This document shows, one piece after another, positions 8,493 through 17,017 of a stretch of DNA of 64,000 nucleotides. A program made the translations under genes and the position numbers. Origin of the DNA: Anaerocolumna sp. AGMB13025 (lineage in GTDB: Bacteria > Bacillota > Clostridia > Lachnospirales > Lachnospiraceae); NCBI RefSeq assembly GCF_029689925.1, contig NZ_CP121445.1, positions 4,510,501 through 4,574,500 of the forward strand, read 5' to 3'. Position 1 is the stretch's first letter. The number at the start of each line of letters is the position of its first letter. A model generated the notes under the pieces. The model was not told where the DNA came from and did no database searches. It saw nothing but the letters and a program-made list of their open reading frames with translations.

Positions 8493-9749
8493 CTATACTT
8501 TACGTAAAAACAGATTCACTACCAAACCATTCTCATTATAGAATTCAATGGTACCTTTCATATGTTCCATAAAATAGTTAGCCAAAAACAAACCAAGTCC
8601 TGCCCCACTCTTACCCTTACCGTTGCTACCGCGGTAATACTTTTCTGTGATAAGGGGCAATTCCTCTTCCAGTACTCCGTCCCCGAAATCTCTGATTTCA
8701 ACAACAATGCCTTCTGCTAATTCCTTAAAAGACACCTCTATTACCGTGCCTGCATATTTATAGGAATTATTTATGATGTTATCAATCACCTGTTTTAAGC
8801 GTAGTTTATCCATATAAATCAGGCATTCCGGCATGGTATTCATTATCCTGATCTTCTCATAATACTGTAATTCTTCAAACATATCAAGAATTAACATAGA
8901 TGCTTCTTCCAAGGCTTCCACTTTAAGATTTTCCAATTCTTCCAGGGTTGCATGAAACATGTTTCCTATGAGCTGATCAATCATATCTGCCTTTTGCTCA
9001 ATAATACCTGCCTTTTCCAGAATATCTTTTTTCTCTGATTCATTTTCTCTCATGAGTGCTTTCATTTTCATTACTTCGCAAGTGGCTTTTATCGTAGCGA
9101 TGGGGGTTTTCATATCATGAGATAATTCCGCCACAAGTTCTTTTTTGCTTCGATTGGCTTTGTACTCATTTTCTCTTGCAGTCTTTAACTCTTCCCGCAT
9201 CAGATCAAAACTTTCCGTAAATGCGCCGAAATAATTCCCTTTGTATATGGACAGAGGCGCATCCAAATTGCCTTTTGCAACATTCACCGCAAACTGCTGC
9301 AACTTTTTAAAGGGTCGGATATAAAAATAATATATAACGCCAAGCATCAGATATCCAATTAACAACATGCAGGCACCGGCCTGTATCATACGATATGTAA
9401 GGACGTGACGCAGGGAATCAAACAAATCCCTTTCACCGGAAAATACGATTTTGCCAAGAAGTTTATCACCGGCTTCATAATCAAATAAGATTTTATTCTC
9501 ATTGACTGCCTTAATTACCTTGCTTTCATAGTCGATATCTGTCTTCAGATAAATCTCACAATGATAGGATTCTTCCAGTTCCTCTTTATCTGTTCCACCC
9601 ATGAGTCCTGAAACAATCTGCTTATAGCTTGCATTTAATCCGGTAATATCTACAGTATTGTAGGCTTCATTATGAATTATGCTTACTGTCATTCCCATAA
9701 ATACTGCGGATAAAATTGCAAAAATAACCGTAAGGTATCTTATTTTCAT
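8493..9749 (-). CDS. Sensor histidine kinase
   Basis: About 418 residues. Two membrane helices (about residues 4-24 and 122-144) flank an extracellular sensor of about 95 residues, so this is not the short intramembrane-sensing BceS type. A HAMP-like linker is followed by the phosphoacceptor motif 'ELSHDMKTPIATIK', an N-box 'QVIDNIINNSYKYA', and ATP-lid G-boxes 'RDFGDGV' and 'GKSGAGLGLFL'. The ATG at 9749 overlaps the regulator stop as ATGA; a longer TTG start at 9776 lacks a ribosome site. It should phosphorylate the upstream regulator in response to an envelope signal. Confidence 0.92.
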   Translation of the reverse strand: MKIRYLTVIFAILSAVFMGMTVSIIHNEAYNTVDITGLNASYKQIVSGLMGGTDKEELEESYHCEIYLKTDIDYESKVIKAVNENKILFDYEAGDKLLGKIVFSGERDLFDSLRHVLTYRMIQAGACMLLIGYLMLGVIYYFYIRPFKKLQQFAVNVAKGNLDAPLSIYKGNYFGAFTESFDLMREELKTARENEYKANRSKKELVAELSHDMKTPIATIKATCEVMKMKALMRENESEKKDILEKAGIIEQKADMIDQLIGNMFHATLEELENLKVEALEEASMLILDMFEELQYYEKIRIMNTMPECLIYMDKLRLKQVIDNIINNSYKYAGTVIEVSFKELAEGIVVEIRDFGDGVLEEELPLITEKYYRGSNGKGKSGAGLGLFLANYFMEHMKGTIEFYNENGLVVNLFLRKV

Positions 9750-10420
9750 AGCTCTAACATATATCCGGTTCCCCAAATGGTTTTTATCATCTGCGGTTCG
9801 TTCGGATTCTCCTCAATCTTTTCTCTTAACCTTCTTATATGTACATTCAGCGTACCGTCACTGTAATAAGAATCACCCCAGACTTTATTAAACAGCTGCT
9901 CTTTTGTTACAATCATATTCTTATTTTCAAACAGATACTGGAATAATTTGAATTCTTTGGCTTTTAACTGGACTTCCTTTCCTTTTATATGCACACGCAT
10001 GGTACTTTCATCCATAAAACTTTCGCCCTTTTTATTGATTTCTCCAGTATTTTTATTTACCATGCGCTTAATAATTACCTTAACTTTTGCAAGAAGTACG
10101 CTTAACGAATACGGTTTTTTAATATAATCGTCCCCGCCGATATTTAACGCGATTAATATATCATCATCGCTCTGCCTTGCGCTGATAAATAGTATGGGAA
10201 TTTCCGATTCCTGGCGGATTTTCTTACAGATACTAAACCCGCTCTCATCACTAAGATTGATATCCATTAATAATACGTCAACCTGATTCTCTTTTAAAAA
10301 TTTTTCGCATTCTGCTGCTGTTTCTACAGAAGCACAGGAGATATCAAACATCTCAAAATATTCACATGTCATTTTTGACAGATCGACTTCATCATCTACG
10401 ATTAAACAATTATAATGCAT
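9746..10420 (-). CDS. OmpR-family response regulator
   Basis: 224 residues. The receiver domain has the acidic pocket 'IVDDE', phosphoacceptor Asp53 in 'LLMDINLSD', the conserved 'FISAR' and Lys in 'IKKPYS'. The C-terminal winged helix (about 125-224) carries 'ELKAKEFKLFQYLFENKN', 'NVHIRRLREKI' and 'TIWGTGYML'. It is cotranscribed and translationally coupled with the kinase. The TTAAG repeats at 8449-8487 are a plausible target upstream of the ABC transporter operon. Confidence 0.93.
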   Translation of the reverse strand: MHYNCLIVDDEVDLSKMTCEYFEMFDISCASVETAAECEKFLKENQVDVLLMDINLSDESGFSICKKIRQESEIPILFISARQSDDDILIALNIGGDDYIKKPYSLSVLLAKVKVIIKRMVNKNTGEINKKGESFMDESTMRVHIKGKEVQLKAKEFKLFQYLFENKNMIVTKEQLFNKVWGDSYYSDGTLNVHIRRLREKIEENPNEPQMIKTIWGTGYMLEL

Positions 10421-10573
10421 GGAATACCTCCCTTTACTAATATGGCTGATTTGAACTTATCCTGCTTTCCTTGTTCCTTCCTAACCTGCTGCTTTTAATA
10501 TAATACCATAATTCGTACGCTTATTAAAAGTGGTTATTTAGATTATATGTATTTATAGGAAGTATCTTTGACA

Positions 10574-10930
10574 TTATTTATTCACTAATTTAGCTTCTTT
10601 GTCTATCCTTTCCCATTCCTCGTTCAAAAGCCTCATGATTTCTTTGGAGGTTTCTAATTCCCCTATTTCTTCAATCCTTTTCACCAAGGCTCTGGCTGCA
10701 ATCCGCTTTAATACCCTGTTTGAGATCATGCCTGTCTCACTGAATAATATGGTCATCATTACGCTGTATAAACCGCTAAAGGTCAGCATGTCACAGTCTT
10801 CCAGAGTTTTTAACGGCGCGATTGATTCGATGCTCCTCTGTTCCAAGATACCTTCCCATAGCATGGGGTTTTCATCAATCCATTCCAGGAAACGGATAAC
10901 TTCTTCTTTGGGGGGTGACTGATTTTGCAT
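10574..10930 (-). CDS. Hypothetical protein, 118 residues
   Basis: A small, mostly helical, soluble and acidic protein with no domain I recognise. The ATG at 10930 has AAAGGAG eight bases upstream, so it is preferred to a longer frame starting at 10948. It has its own promoter region with TATAAT at 10971-10966 and a perfect palindrome upstream, which suggests specific regulation. It lies next to the two-component operon but in a separate transcription unit. Confidence 0.7.
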   Translation of the reverse strand: MQNQSPPKEEVIRFLEWIDENPMLWEGILEQRSIESIAPLKTLEDCDMLTFSGLYSVMMTILFSETGMISNRVLKRIAARALVKRIEEIGELETSKEIMRLLNEEWERIDKEAKLVNK

Positions 10931-10965
10931 AAAAATAACTCCTTTCAATGTGATAATATGAGTTG

Positions 10966-11010
10966 ATTATACACTTTGATAGGAGTTTTATTGTAACTAG
11001 ATGGTTACAA
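10966..11010 (-). promoter_or_regulatory. Promoter with palindromic operator
   Basis: On the minus strand the -10 TATAAT (10971-10966) is preceded, with a 19-bp spacer, by TTACAA (10996-10991). The -35 is the inner half of a perfect inverted repeat TTGTAAC-N6-GTTACAA (10991-11010). The palindrome covering the -35 looks like a repressor or MerR/GntR-type operator for the 118-residue gene. Confidence 0.5.
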
Positions 11011-11157
11011 AGATATTATTTAGTTGTTGTGTTTAACTACTAGTACTTACTTAAAATTATGTATATCTAAACTTATTAAATCGATAAGATTAGAATTGGG
11101 TTTACATAGTTCTAAAGATCATTAATTTCTTTTTATCGAATTAATAATATAACTGAC

Positions 11158-11359
11158 TCATACCTCTTTTTCTAAAAATAATTTTAAACTATCAACTACA
11201 TCCAAATCAGCCGGAAGCCAGTTCACCGAATTCAATTCACTTTTAATAAGCCATTTTGCTGAAGAATGTTCTAAAAGTTTCATTTCACCACTAACACTTC
11301 GCAGTGCATTTCAAATGAAAATCAGAATAGTCATAATTAACCGTAGTTAAATATTCCAT
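11158..11359 (-). pseudogene. MutT/NUDIX pyrophosphohydrolase remnant
   Basis: On the minus strand two frames encode pieces of the C-terminal half of a small NUDIX (8-oxo-dGTPase-like) protein: 'MEYLTTVNYDYSDFHL', a short shifted 'EMHCEV' piece, then 'GEMKLLEHSSAKWL' to 'VNWLPADLDVVDSL' and a stop at 11158. The order matches the usual MutT tail (YPDFHL-MHCF-GE-L-EH-WV-EL-LDWLPAD), but at least two frameshifts lie near 11280-11320 and the NUDIX box half is missing. It is a decayed gene fragment next to the AAA-TOPRIM gene. Confidence 0.75.
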
Positions 11360-11373
11360 TATGTTTCTATTTA

Positions 11374-13341
11374 TTATTTTAATTTTTCACATATTTCTTT
11401 CCAGAATATACATATAGTACTTTCGTTATCTGTAAGCTGTGCATCAAATACCATATTGTTTAAATTTTGATCAGATATTCCGATTTCTTTTGCTATCTCA
11501 CTAATAGACTGTCTATAAACTCTTTTTCCATCGCAAACTATTTTCCACTGTCCAGTCCAATTTAAAACTCCGTAACGATCCGTCATGGTTGAATACTTTT
11601 CCCGTATCTTCTGTAATCTTTTTTCGTATTCTGCTCCCTCAATAATCATATTAATGTATGCATTGTAATCAGCTTGGCTACTAATAACTATATCCTTTTG
11701 TTTTATTAAATCTGCCATTGCTTTCATTTCATCACGAATTGCATTATTAAGATATTTTTTCTTTGTATCATTTAGACTATCGTCAGCATATTTTTTCATA
11801 ACCTTCAAAATGCTATCCTCTTCTTTTTCTTCTTTTTTTGTTAAGGCCAAAAATTCATTTACCTTTTGAATTATTACTTTTTCATCTAAAAAAAAGTTTT
11901 CAAATTCATGCACTGGTAAAACCACAAAGTGTTTATCAAAAAAATCGTTATCCATTTTTCTTATTGCTTCAATATCATCATCATCTCTGGTATCTTTATC
12001 AATCATAAAAACAAATTTGGGAGCATATACTAGTTCCTTCACCTTCACTAAACTTTTATATACTTGTATGATTTCTGCACAGTTTGCTAACTCACGAATT
12101 CTAATATTATTATTATCACACAATGTCTTTAAATTATCTGACTCTGTTCTTCCTTCTATAAATAATATTCTATCATCCACATAGCTTATACCACATTCTC
12201 TCAATATGTCTTCGCACTTATCTTTTTCAATAAGTAACATATTTCCATCATTATCCAGAACGTAATTTTTCCCATCTGAAAAATTGTTATAAATAATATT
12301 TTTTGCATGTGTAACTAAAAAAACTTGACCAATAGTTAAGTTATTTACTGATTTTCTTATAATATATTTCAAGAACCCAATAAATTTCCACGCTAATTGT
12401 TCATGCAAATGATTTTCTGGTTCATCTATTATTAATATTCCTATCTTCTTAATATAGTTCAAAATCAATAATGTATACCACGTTAACTTTTCACCCGAAC
12501 TCATATTACGTGTATCATACTTTTCTGAATTTTTCGAAATTAGTATAAATTGGTCTTTCCGCTCTTTTCCAGAAAAATTTGAAATAGTAACATTATCTAT
12601 CAACTGTTGAAACATTTCTTTGCTATCTGAAAAAAATAAATCCTTTTTAGGTGTCTGGGGATTTATTCGTTGATATAAATATGCATTCATCATAATATTA
12701 TACATATTCTGATAAATCTGCTTTGACTCAAGAACAAAATTAATGATTGGACTTATTGTTTCTTCGGATATCATACTTATTTTTTGGTAAGTGAAATCAT
12801 CTTCATAAACATTTTTATCAGCATCTAAATATACAATAATATTAGAAGGATTTTGAAGATTCCAAAAACATCCTAATAACCCCTCATTTGTTCCTTCATC
12901 AATAGATATTTTCCATTCCGCAATTCCCTCCTGAATATCTGTTACAGCTAAGGATATATGAACATCGAAAACATCAATATCATTCTCTTTCTGACTTGCA
13001 GTAAATTTTTCTACATTCATATTCCACTGAAAATCAGTTTTTGAAAACCTAATGCACATTTTGATTGATGCGCCATTTTTTAAAGCTATATTGTATAGTT
13101 CTTTGCTAACTTCTTTCTTCAAGTTTTCTATACTGAATCTACTATTTAACGCATTCGCTTTATGTTCTATTTCATTAACAAAATATGCTTTTTGACACAA
13201 TACCATACTTTCAAAAATAGTGCTTTTACCAGAACCATTTTTTCCACTAATAGTATTTATCGAAGCCGTATCATCAAAAATATACTCTTGTTCATTATCA
13301 AATTTTTTAATGTACTTTAAGCTTATGTTTACAATTCTCAT
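11374..13341 (-). CDS. AAA ATPase with C-terminal TOPRIM-like domain (OLD/PARIS-like defence protein)
   Basis: 655 residues. The ABC-type ATPase half has Walker A 'GKNGSGKS' (33-40), signature 'SSGEKLTW' (281-288), Walker B 'ILIIDEPEN' (302-310) and H-loop His345. The C-terminal half has a TOPRIM-like arrangement: Glu396 in 'ILFIEGRTE', then 'FVFMIDKDTRD' (444-453) and 'HEFENFFL' (478-485). This resembles OLD-family nucleases. The 'HEFENF' segment is also like DUF4435 of PARIS AriB, so a single-chain AriA-AriB fusion is possible. Such proteins defend against phage. It has a good ribosome site (AAAGGATTAGT) and is flanked by decayed genes, typical of a defence hotspot. The exact class is inferred. 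Confidence 0.8.
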   Translation of the reverse strand: MRIVNISLKYIKKFDNEQEYIFDDTASINTISGKNGSGKSTIFESMVLCQKAYFVNEIEHKANALNSRFSIENLKKEVSKELYNIALKNGASIKMCIRFSKTDFQWNMNVEKFTASQKENDIDVFDVHISLAVTDIQEGIAEWKISIDEGTNEGLLGCFWNLQNPSNIIVYLDADKNVYEDDFTYQKISMISEETISPIINFVLESKQIYQNMYNIMMNAYLYQRINPQTPKKDLFFSDSKEMFQQLIDNVTISNFSGKERKDQFILISKNSEKYDTRNMSSGEKLTWYTLLILNYIKKIGILIIDEPENHLHEQLAWKFIGFLKYIIRKSVNNLTIGQVFLVTHAKNIIYNNFSDGKNYVLDNDGNMLLIEKDKCEDILRECGISYVDDRILFIEGRTESDNLKTLCDNNNIRIRELANCAEIIQVYKSLVKVKELVYAPKFVFMIDKDTRDDDDIEAIRKMDNDFFDKHFVVLPVHEFENFFLDEKVIIQKVNEFLALTKKEEKEEDSILKVMKKYADDSLNDTKKKYLNNAIRDEMKAMADLIKQKDIVISSQADYNAYINMIIEGAEYEKRLQKIREKYSTMTDRYGVLNWTGQWKIVCDGKRVYRQSISEIAKEIGISDQNLNNMVFDAQLTDNESTICIFWKEICEKLK

Positions 13342-13368
13342 ACTAATCCTTTCTACTAGACATACTGT

Positions 13369-13806
13369 TTATTCATCAAATTCAATTTTCTCTTCAGCAA
13401 CATTATAGATATTTATTATATTATCGACATTGATTCTTTTAACAAGCCATTCCTTATTAACTGTTAGTGCGCTTCCAGTCATATTAGAGCTACCACCAAT
13501 GATAATCTTATAAAATTCTTTTAAGGTTTCTTTGTCATTATTCTCTTGTTTAAAGATATAACCTTTGGGCTTACTAACTGGGATACCTTTACTTCTAAGT
13601 CTTTCAGCATTTGAAGAAGGGGTGTTAAACACTATTGGTTATAAATGCAACACTTATCATAAACTCAGTACTGTTTCTTAACTCTTCTTCTATAGAGGTG
13701 AATACCTTTTTCCTTCTTTATAATCATTTAATACTAATACTAGCTTTGAATTTACTGTCATATCTATAAAGGCTGTTGTTACTCCTTTAATTAACTCATC
13801 GTACAT
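13369..13806 (-). pseudogene. PLD-domain helicase (DUF3427 type), decayed 5' fragment
   Basis: The ATG at 13806 has GGAG upstream. Frame one reads 'MYDELIKGVTTAFID' to 'VLNDYKEGK', then hits a stop. A one-base change in an A-run near 13708 restores 'VFTSIEEELRNSTEF' and 'SVAFITNSV'. A third frame then gives 'KPKGYIF' and 'IIIGGSSNMTGSALTVNKEW', the HKD phospholipase-D signature of the N-terminal nuclease domain of large DEAD-box helicases. The His of the HKD motif is missing and the helicase body (over 700 residues) is absent. The gene was clearly once a PLD-nuclease helicase and is now frameshifted and truncated just upstream of the AAA-TOPRIM gene. Confidence 0.8.
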
Positions 13807-14011
13807 ATTTTCTCCACTGCTTAAATTATGATAAGCAAATATACAAATATAAGACTTTGACCTATTTTGTTATAATCAGTATAAAAGATGTTAGATTAAT
13901 ATCAAATATTTCCATAAAAAAATCTAAATTATACAATAATGTGTAATAACTACATCAATTAAAATTGTAATATTTTATTATAGTTTTTTACTTAATTATA
14001 CCTTTAAGTAA

Positions 14012-14048
14012 AAAATCCTTACCAACATTACGGTGGAGTAAGGATTTT
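14012..14048 (-). terminator. Terminator of the secreted repeat protein gene
   Basis: Perfect 11-bp stem AAAATCCTTAC with its complement GTAAGGATTTT around a 15-nt loop, followed on the minus strand by T-rich sequence. It lies 17 bp past the stop of the gene at 14065-15198. Confidence 0.85.
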
Positions 14049-14064
14049 AGATATTGTTATAAAT

Positions 14065-15198
14065 TTACTTTTTCATTTGAACAGTTAATGAATATGCTCC
14101 TTTAGCAGGAAAATAATCAGAATAACTATATACGGCTATGTAATAGGTATGATTTCCTTTCAATGTAATGCTTTTTGAGTCTTTCTTAGCTTGATAAGCA
14201 GTAATAGTACCTACCCCCTGTGTAACATCATCTTCTCTATAAATTGTTGCAGCAATACTATTGTCACAACTTTTATTAGCAAGAGTTATTGTATAAGAAG
14301 CTTTTTTAGAGGTTTTTATTTTAAAATAATCAATATCATTATATACATTAAGATTATAAGTACTCTTCTTATTAAGAGAAAGTTTAACACAATTTTTAAA
14401 CGTATCAGAAGCATCATCTTTAATTTCTTTAACACATAACTTATAGGTACCTATAGGTTCATCATAATAGTTATTTTTAACGATCAAATAGTATGTATGA
14501 TTTGGTTTAAGTTTACCTTCATATGCTTTCTTCTCTGCTTTGTAGGCTGAAAACGAATTAATTTCTGTTGTTGAATCATCTTCTGAATATAGAACCGCAC
14601 TAATTGTATCTGTAGCTTCCGAATTAGATAATTCTATATTATAATATGAATCCCTAGATGTTGTTGTAAATTTAAAATAATCGACATCCCCATCAGCATT
14701 AAGATTATAAGCTACTTTTTTGTTTAAGGATAGAGTTTTACTACCTTTAAAATTATCTGGCACATCATCTTTAATTTCTGTAACACTCAATTTATAATTA
14801 CCTGTTGGTCTTCCATAACCAGGATTCTTTGCTACAACATAGTAAGTATGATTAGCTTCTAATTTTCTAGTATCTTGATCGAGATTTGCTTTACTAGCAT
14901 ATAAATCATAAACTTCAGTTGTTAAGTCAGCTTCCGAATATAGGAATAGACCAATAGAATCAGTTGCTTCTGTATTTCGAAGTTCTACTTTGTAATAAGA
15001 ATCATTTCCAGTAGTAGTAAATTTATAGTAATTTACATCGTCTTCATTAGCTAGTGTTCCTGTATACATTGTTCCTAACGTTAGTATATCTGCAGTGCTA
15101 AAATCTGACATTGCTAATGTATTGGTCGTAAAAAAAGTTACTGATACTACAAAAATTAATAATGTACATATTAATGCTTTACTAAATCCCTTATTCAT
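14065..15198 (-). CDS. Secreted protein with three PPC-like beta-sandwich repeats
   Basis: 377 residues. A classic signal peptide covers residues 1-29 (positive N-terminus, hydrophobic core, cleavage near 'TLAMSD'). Three tandem units of about 110-115 residues follow. Each has 'D-x-DYFKF-T' at its start, 'D-SI-x-LYxED' in the middle and 'NHTYY-V-x-G-YKL-V' at its end, the pattern of bacterial pre-peptidase C-terminal (PPC) domains. Those domains usually accompany secreted peptidases; here no catalytic domain is present, so a binding or adhesion role is likely. It has its own consensus promoter and terminator and is monocistronic. Confidence 0.82.
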   Translation of the reverse strand: MNKGFSKALICTLLIFVVSVTFFTTNTLAMSDFSTADILTLGTMYTGTLANEDDVNYYKFTTTGNDSYYKVELRNTEATDSIGLFLYSEADLTTEVYDLYASKANLDQDTRKLEANHTYYVVAKNPGYGRPTGNYKLSVTEIKDDVPDNFKGSKTLSLNKKVAYNLNADGDVDYFKFTTTSRDSYYNIELSNSEATDTISAVLYSEDDSTTEINSFSAYKAEKKAYEGKLKPNHTYYLIVKNNYYDEPIGTYKLCVKEIKDDASDTFKNCVKLSLNKKSTYNLNVYNDIDYFKIKTSKKASYTITLANKSCDNSIAATIYREDDVTQGVGTITAYQAKKDSKSITLKGNHTYYIAVYSYSDYFPAKGAYSLTVQMKK

Positions 15199-15235
15199 TG
15201 TTAGCTTCCCCTTATAATTTTTCTATTTTTTGTTA

Positions 15236-15264
15236 ATTATAAATATAAGGTAAAATATTGTCAA
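15236..15264 (-). promoter_or_regulatory. Consensus sigma-A promoter of the secreted repeat protein gene
   Basis: TTGACA (15264-15259), 17-bp spacer, TATAAT (15241-15236), all on the minus strand. The -35 lies in a 10-bp direct repeat (TGACAATACT then TGACAATATT) that could bind a regulator. Confidence 0.85.
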
Positions 15265-15484
15265 GTATTGTCATGCAAATTTTTTTGTAACATTTTTTAA
15301 GATTGATAATAAAACCTTCATCATAATAAAATAAAAATCTTCCTTTATCGAGTGATTCTTTTGATCTAAGCTATATGCTTTAGCAAAACTCTTATTCGTA
15401 CCTAAGATTCATACATAAAAAATGTACGCAATCAAATTCCAATGATTTCATATTAATACCTTTCTTTTGTACACTTTACTCCTC

Positions 15485-16501
15485 TTATTGAAGATGTTTT
15501 TCTGTTTCCAAAAACTCCTGCTCTTTTGCAAGTTCTCGCTTAAGTTCTTCCTCCGTCGGCATATATAACTTATATTTCGAAGCAAATATTTGATTGTTAT
15601 CTTCAGGTAAAGTGTATTTAACAACTGAGTCACTTTTGTCGGCACAGAGAACAATACCAATAGGTAGGTTATCACCCTCATTCATTAATTCTCTTGTATA
15701 ATAATTTACATACATCTGCATTTGACCGATATCCTGATGAGTTAACTTACCAATTTTCAAATCAATAATAACAAAGCATTTTAAAATATAATTGTAAAAT
15801 ACAAGATCAATATAATAATGCTCTCCATCAAAGGTAATATGTTGTTGCCTTGACACAAATGAAAAGCCTCGTCCAAGCTCCAATAAAAATTTTTGCAAAT
15901 GGTCAATCAATCCTTGCTCAATATCTTTTTCATAAAGATTAGGTGCCTGCTCTAGTCCTAGAAATTCAAGTACATATGGATCTCGAATGATGTCTTTGGC
16001 ATCAATACCCTTTTCTAATGTTCGTATTTCATTCCGTACACTATCTTTGTCCTGACTAGATAACAATCTCTGATAATAAAAACTATTTATTTGTCGTTCA
16101 AGCTGTCTTGTACTCCAATTTGATTTTGCACATTCATCTAAATAAAATGTGCGAGCTGCATCACTTTCAACCTTTAAAAGCATTCTATAATGAGTCCAGC
16201 TCAATTGGTCACGCAGTGCGTGGCGATTTGGAAAAGCCATATAAAATTGACGCATATATTTTAAACTCGTCACAGTATATCCTTTCCCAAATTCTTCTGT
16301 TAATTTTTCAGATAAAAACTTCAATAACCCTTTGCCATACTCCGCACGTTCATTTTCGCCTTGTGCTTCATATATCTGCTTACCTATATTCCAATATGTC
16401 TCTACCATTACAAAATTAACAGTAGAATATACTTTCTGCTGTGCTTCTTTCAACGTAAGCTTTATATTTTCATAAATTTTGCTCCCAGCTAAATATTCCA
16501 T
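15485..16501 (-). CDS. PDDEXK nuclease family protein (DUF1016/YhcG)
   Basis: 338 residues, the normal length of the YhcG/DUF1016 family. The N-terminal helical domain contains 'VMVETYWNIGKQIYE' and 'GYTVTSLKYMRQFY', and the middle has 'LSWTHYRMLLKVE' and 'NWSTRQLERQI'. The C-terminal PD-(D/E)xK-like core shows 'YYIDLVFYN' followed by 'FVIIDLKIGKL', giving the D...D-L-K catalytic pair. Family members are often found near type I restriction systems and other defence genes. It sits within the accessory island beside an orphan antitoxin-like gene, with GGAGAGG before the ATG. Its biological role is not established. Confidence 0.88.
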   Translation of the reverse strand: MEYLAGSKIYENIKLTLKEAQQKVYSTVNFVMVETYWNIGKQIYEAQGENERAEYGKGLLKFLSEKLTEEFGKGYTVTSLKYMRQFYMAFPNRHALRDQLSWTHYRMLLKVESDAARTFYLDECAKSNWSTRQLERQINSFYYQRLLSSQDKDSVRNEIRTLEKGIDAKDIIRDPYVLEFLGLEQAPNLYEKDIEQGLIDHLQKFLLELGRGFSFVSRQQHITFDGEHYYIDLVFYNYILKCFVIIDLKIGKLTHQDIGQMQMYVNYYTRELMNEGDNLPIGIVLCADKSDSVVKYTLPEDNNQIFASKYKLYMPTEEELKRELAKEQEFLETEKHLQ

Positions 16502-16629
16502 AAAATCCTCTCCAATCTTGACTAATTTGCGCTAATATATATTTTTTAATATCTCATTATTTTTGGCAATAATAGCTATCCTGTTTATACTCATGGTAAT
16601 ACGCTTCTCCCATACATTATACCGTCTGT

Positions 16630-16812
16630 CTATTTATGCATATATTTATTAATCAAAGCATTAATAGCATCCTGAAAATCGACTTTACCCTCCAGGCATT
16701 CTCTTATATGTTCTTTATCTGAATCTAAAAGTGGCATATCTTCCATGCTCATAGTAGCGTTTACATTTTCAATTATTGTCTCTGAGTTGCTCATATATGC
16801 ACCAACTTCCAT
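16630..16812 (-). CDS. VbhA-type antitoxin (orphan)
   Basis: 60 residues, or 54 from the second Met, matching the small helical VbhA family that inhibits Fic-domain AMP transferases. The inhibitory-helix motif (S/T)xxxE(G/N) appears as 'TMSMED' within 'ENVNATMSMEDM', with Asp in the last position. The C-terminal part 'GKVDFQDAINALINKYM' matches the family second helix pair. No fic gene follows; the next gene downstream encodes the DUF1016 nuclease instead. It may be a leftover of a lost toxin-antitoxin pair or may act on a Fic protein elsewhere. Confidence 0.7.
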   Translation of the reverse strand: MEVGAYMSNSETIIENVNATMSMEDMPLLDSDKEHIRECLEGKVDFQDAINALINKYMHK

Positions 16813-16872
16813 TTTAATCTATTACTATTATATCATTATTTTTACTTTTATAAAGTAATAGTTACCACAAGT

Positions 16873-17010
16873 TTATCCAAGGTCTTTGTAGTAACGGAGT
16901 GTACGTGCAATAACATTTCCTAAGGTTTCTCCTTTGATTCTGACGCTATATGGTTTCCATCCTCCGGTTCCAATGTAAATCGACTTATATCCACCGTTAA
17001 TCAAATCATC
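16873..17010 (-). pseudogene. gltD-like oxidoreductase fragment
   Basis: The minus strand encodes 'DDLINGGYKSIYIGTGGWKP' and 'RIKGETLGNVIA', ending in 'KDLG' and a stop. It aligns closely with an internal segment of the GltD-like protein encoded at 34189-35442 ('DDLINDGYKSIFIGTGVWKP', 'RIKGETLGHVHF', 'YDLG'). Only about 46 codons remain, with no start or flanking parts, so it is a broken copy. DNA and protein divergence show it is not a very recent duplication. Confidence 0.85.
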
Positions 17011-17017
17011 ACCTTTT

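Noticed and set aside
5119-10420. BceAB/BceRS-type bacitracin module
   Set aside because: The kinase has a large extracellular sensor, unlike intramembrane-sensing BceS. The permease has two FtsX cores with two outer domains, like MacB-type doubled permeases rather than BceB.
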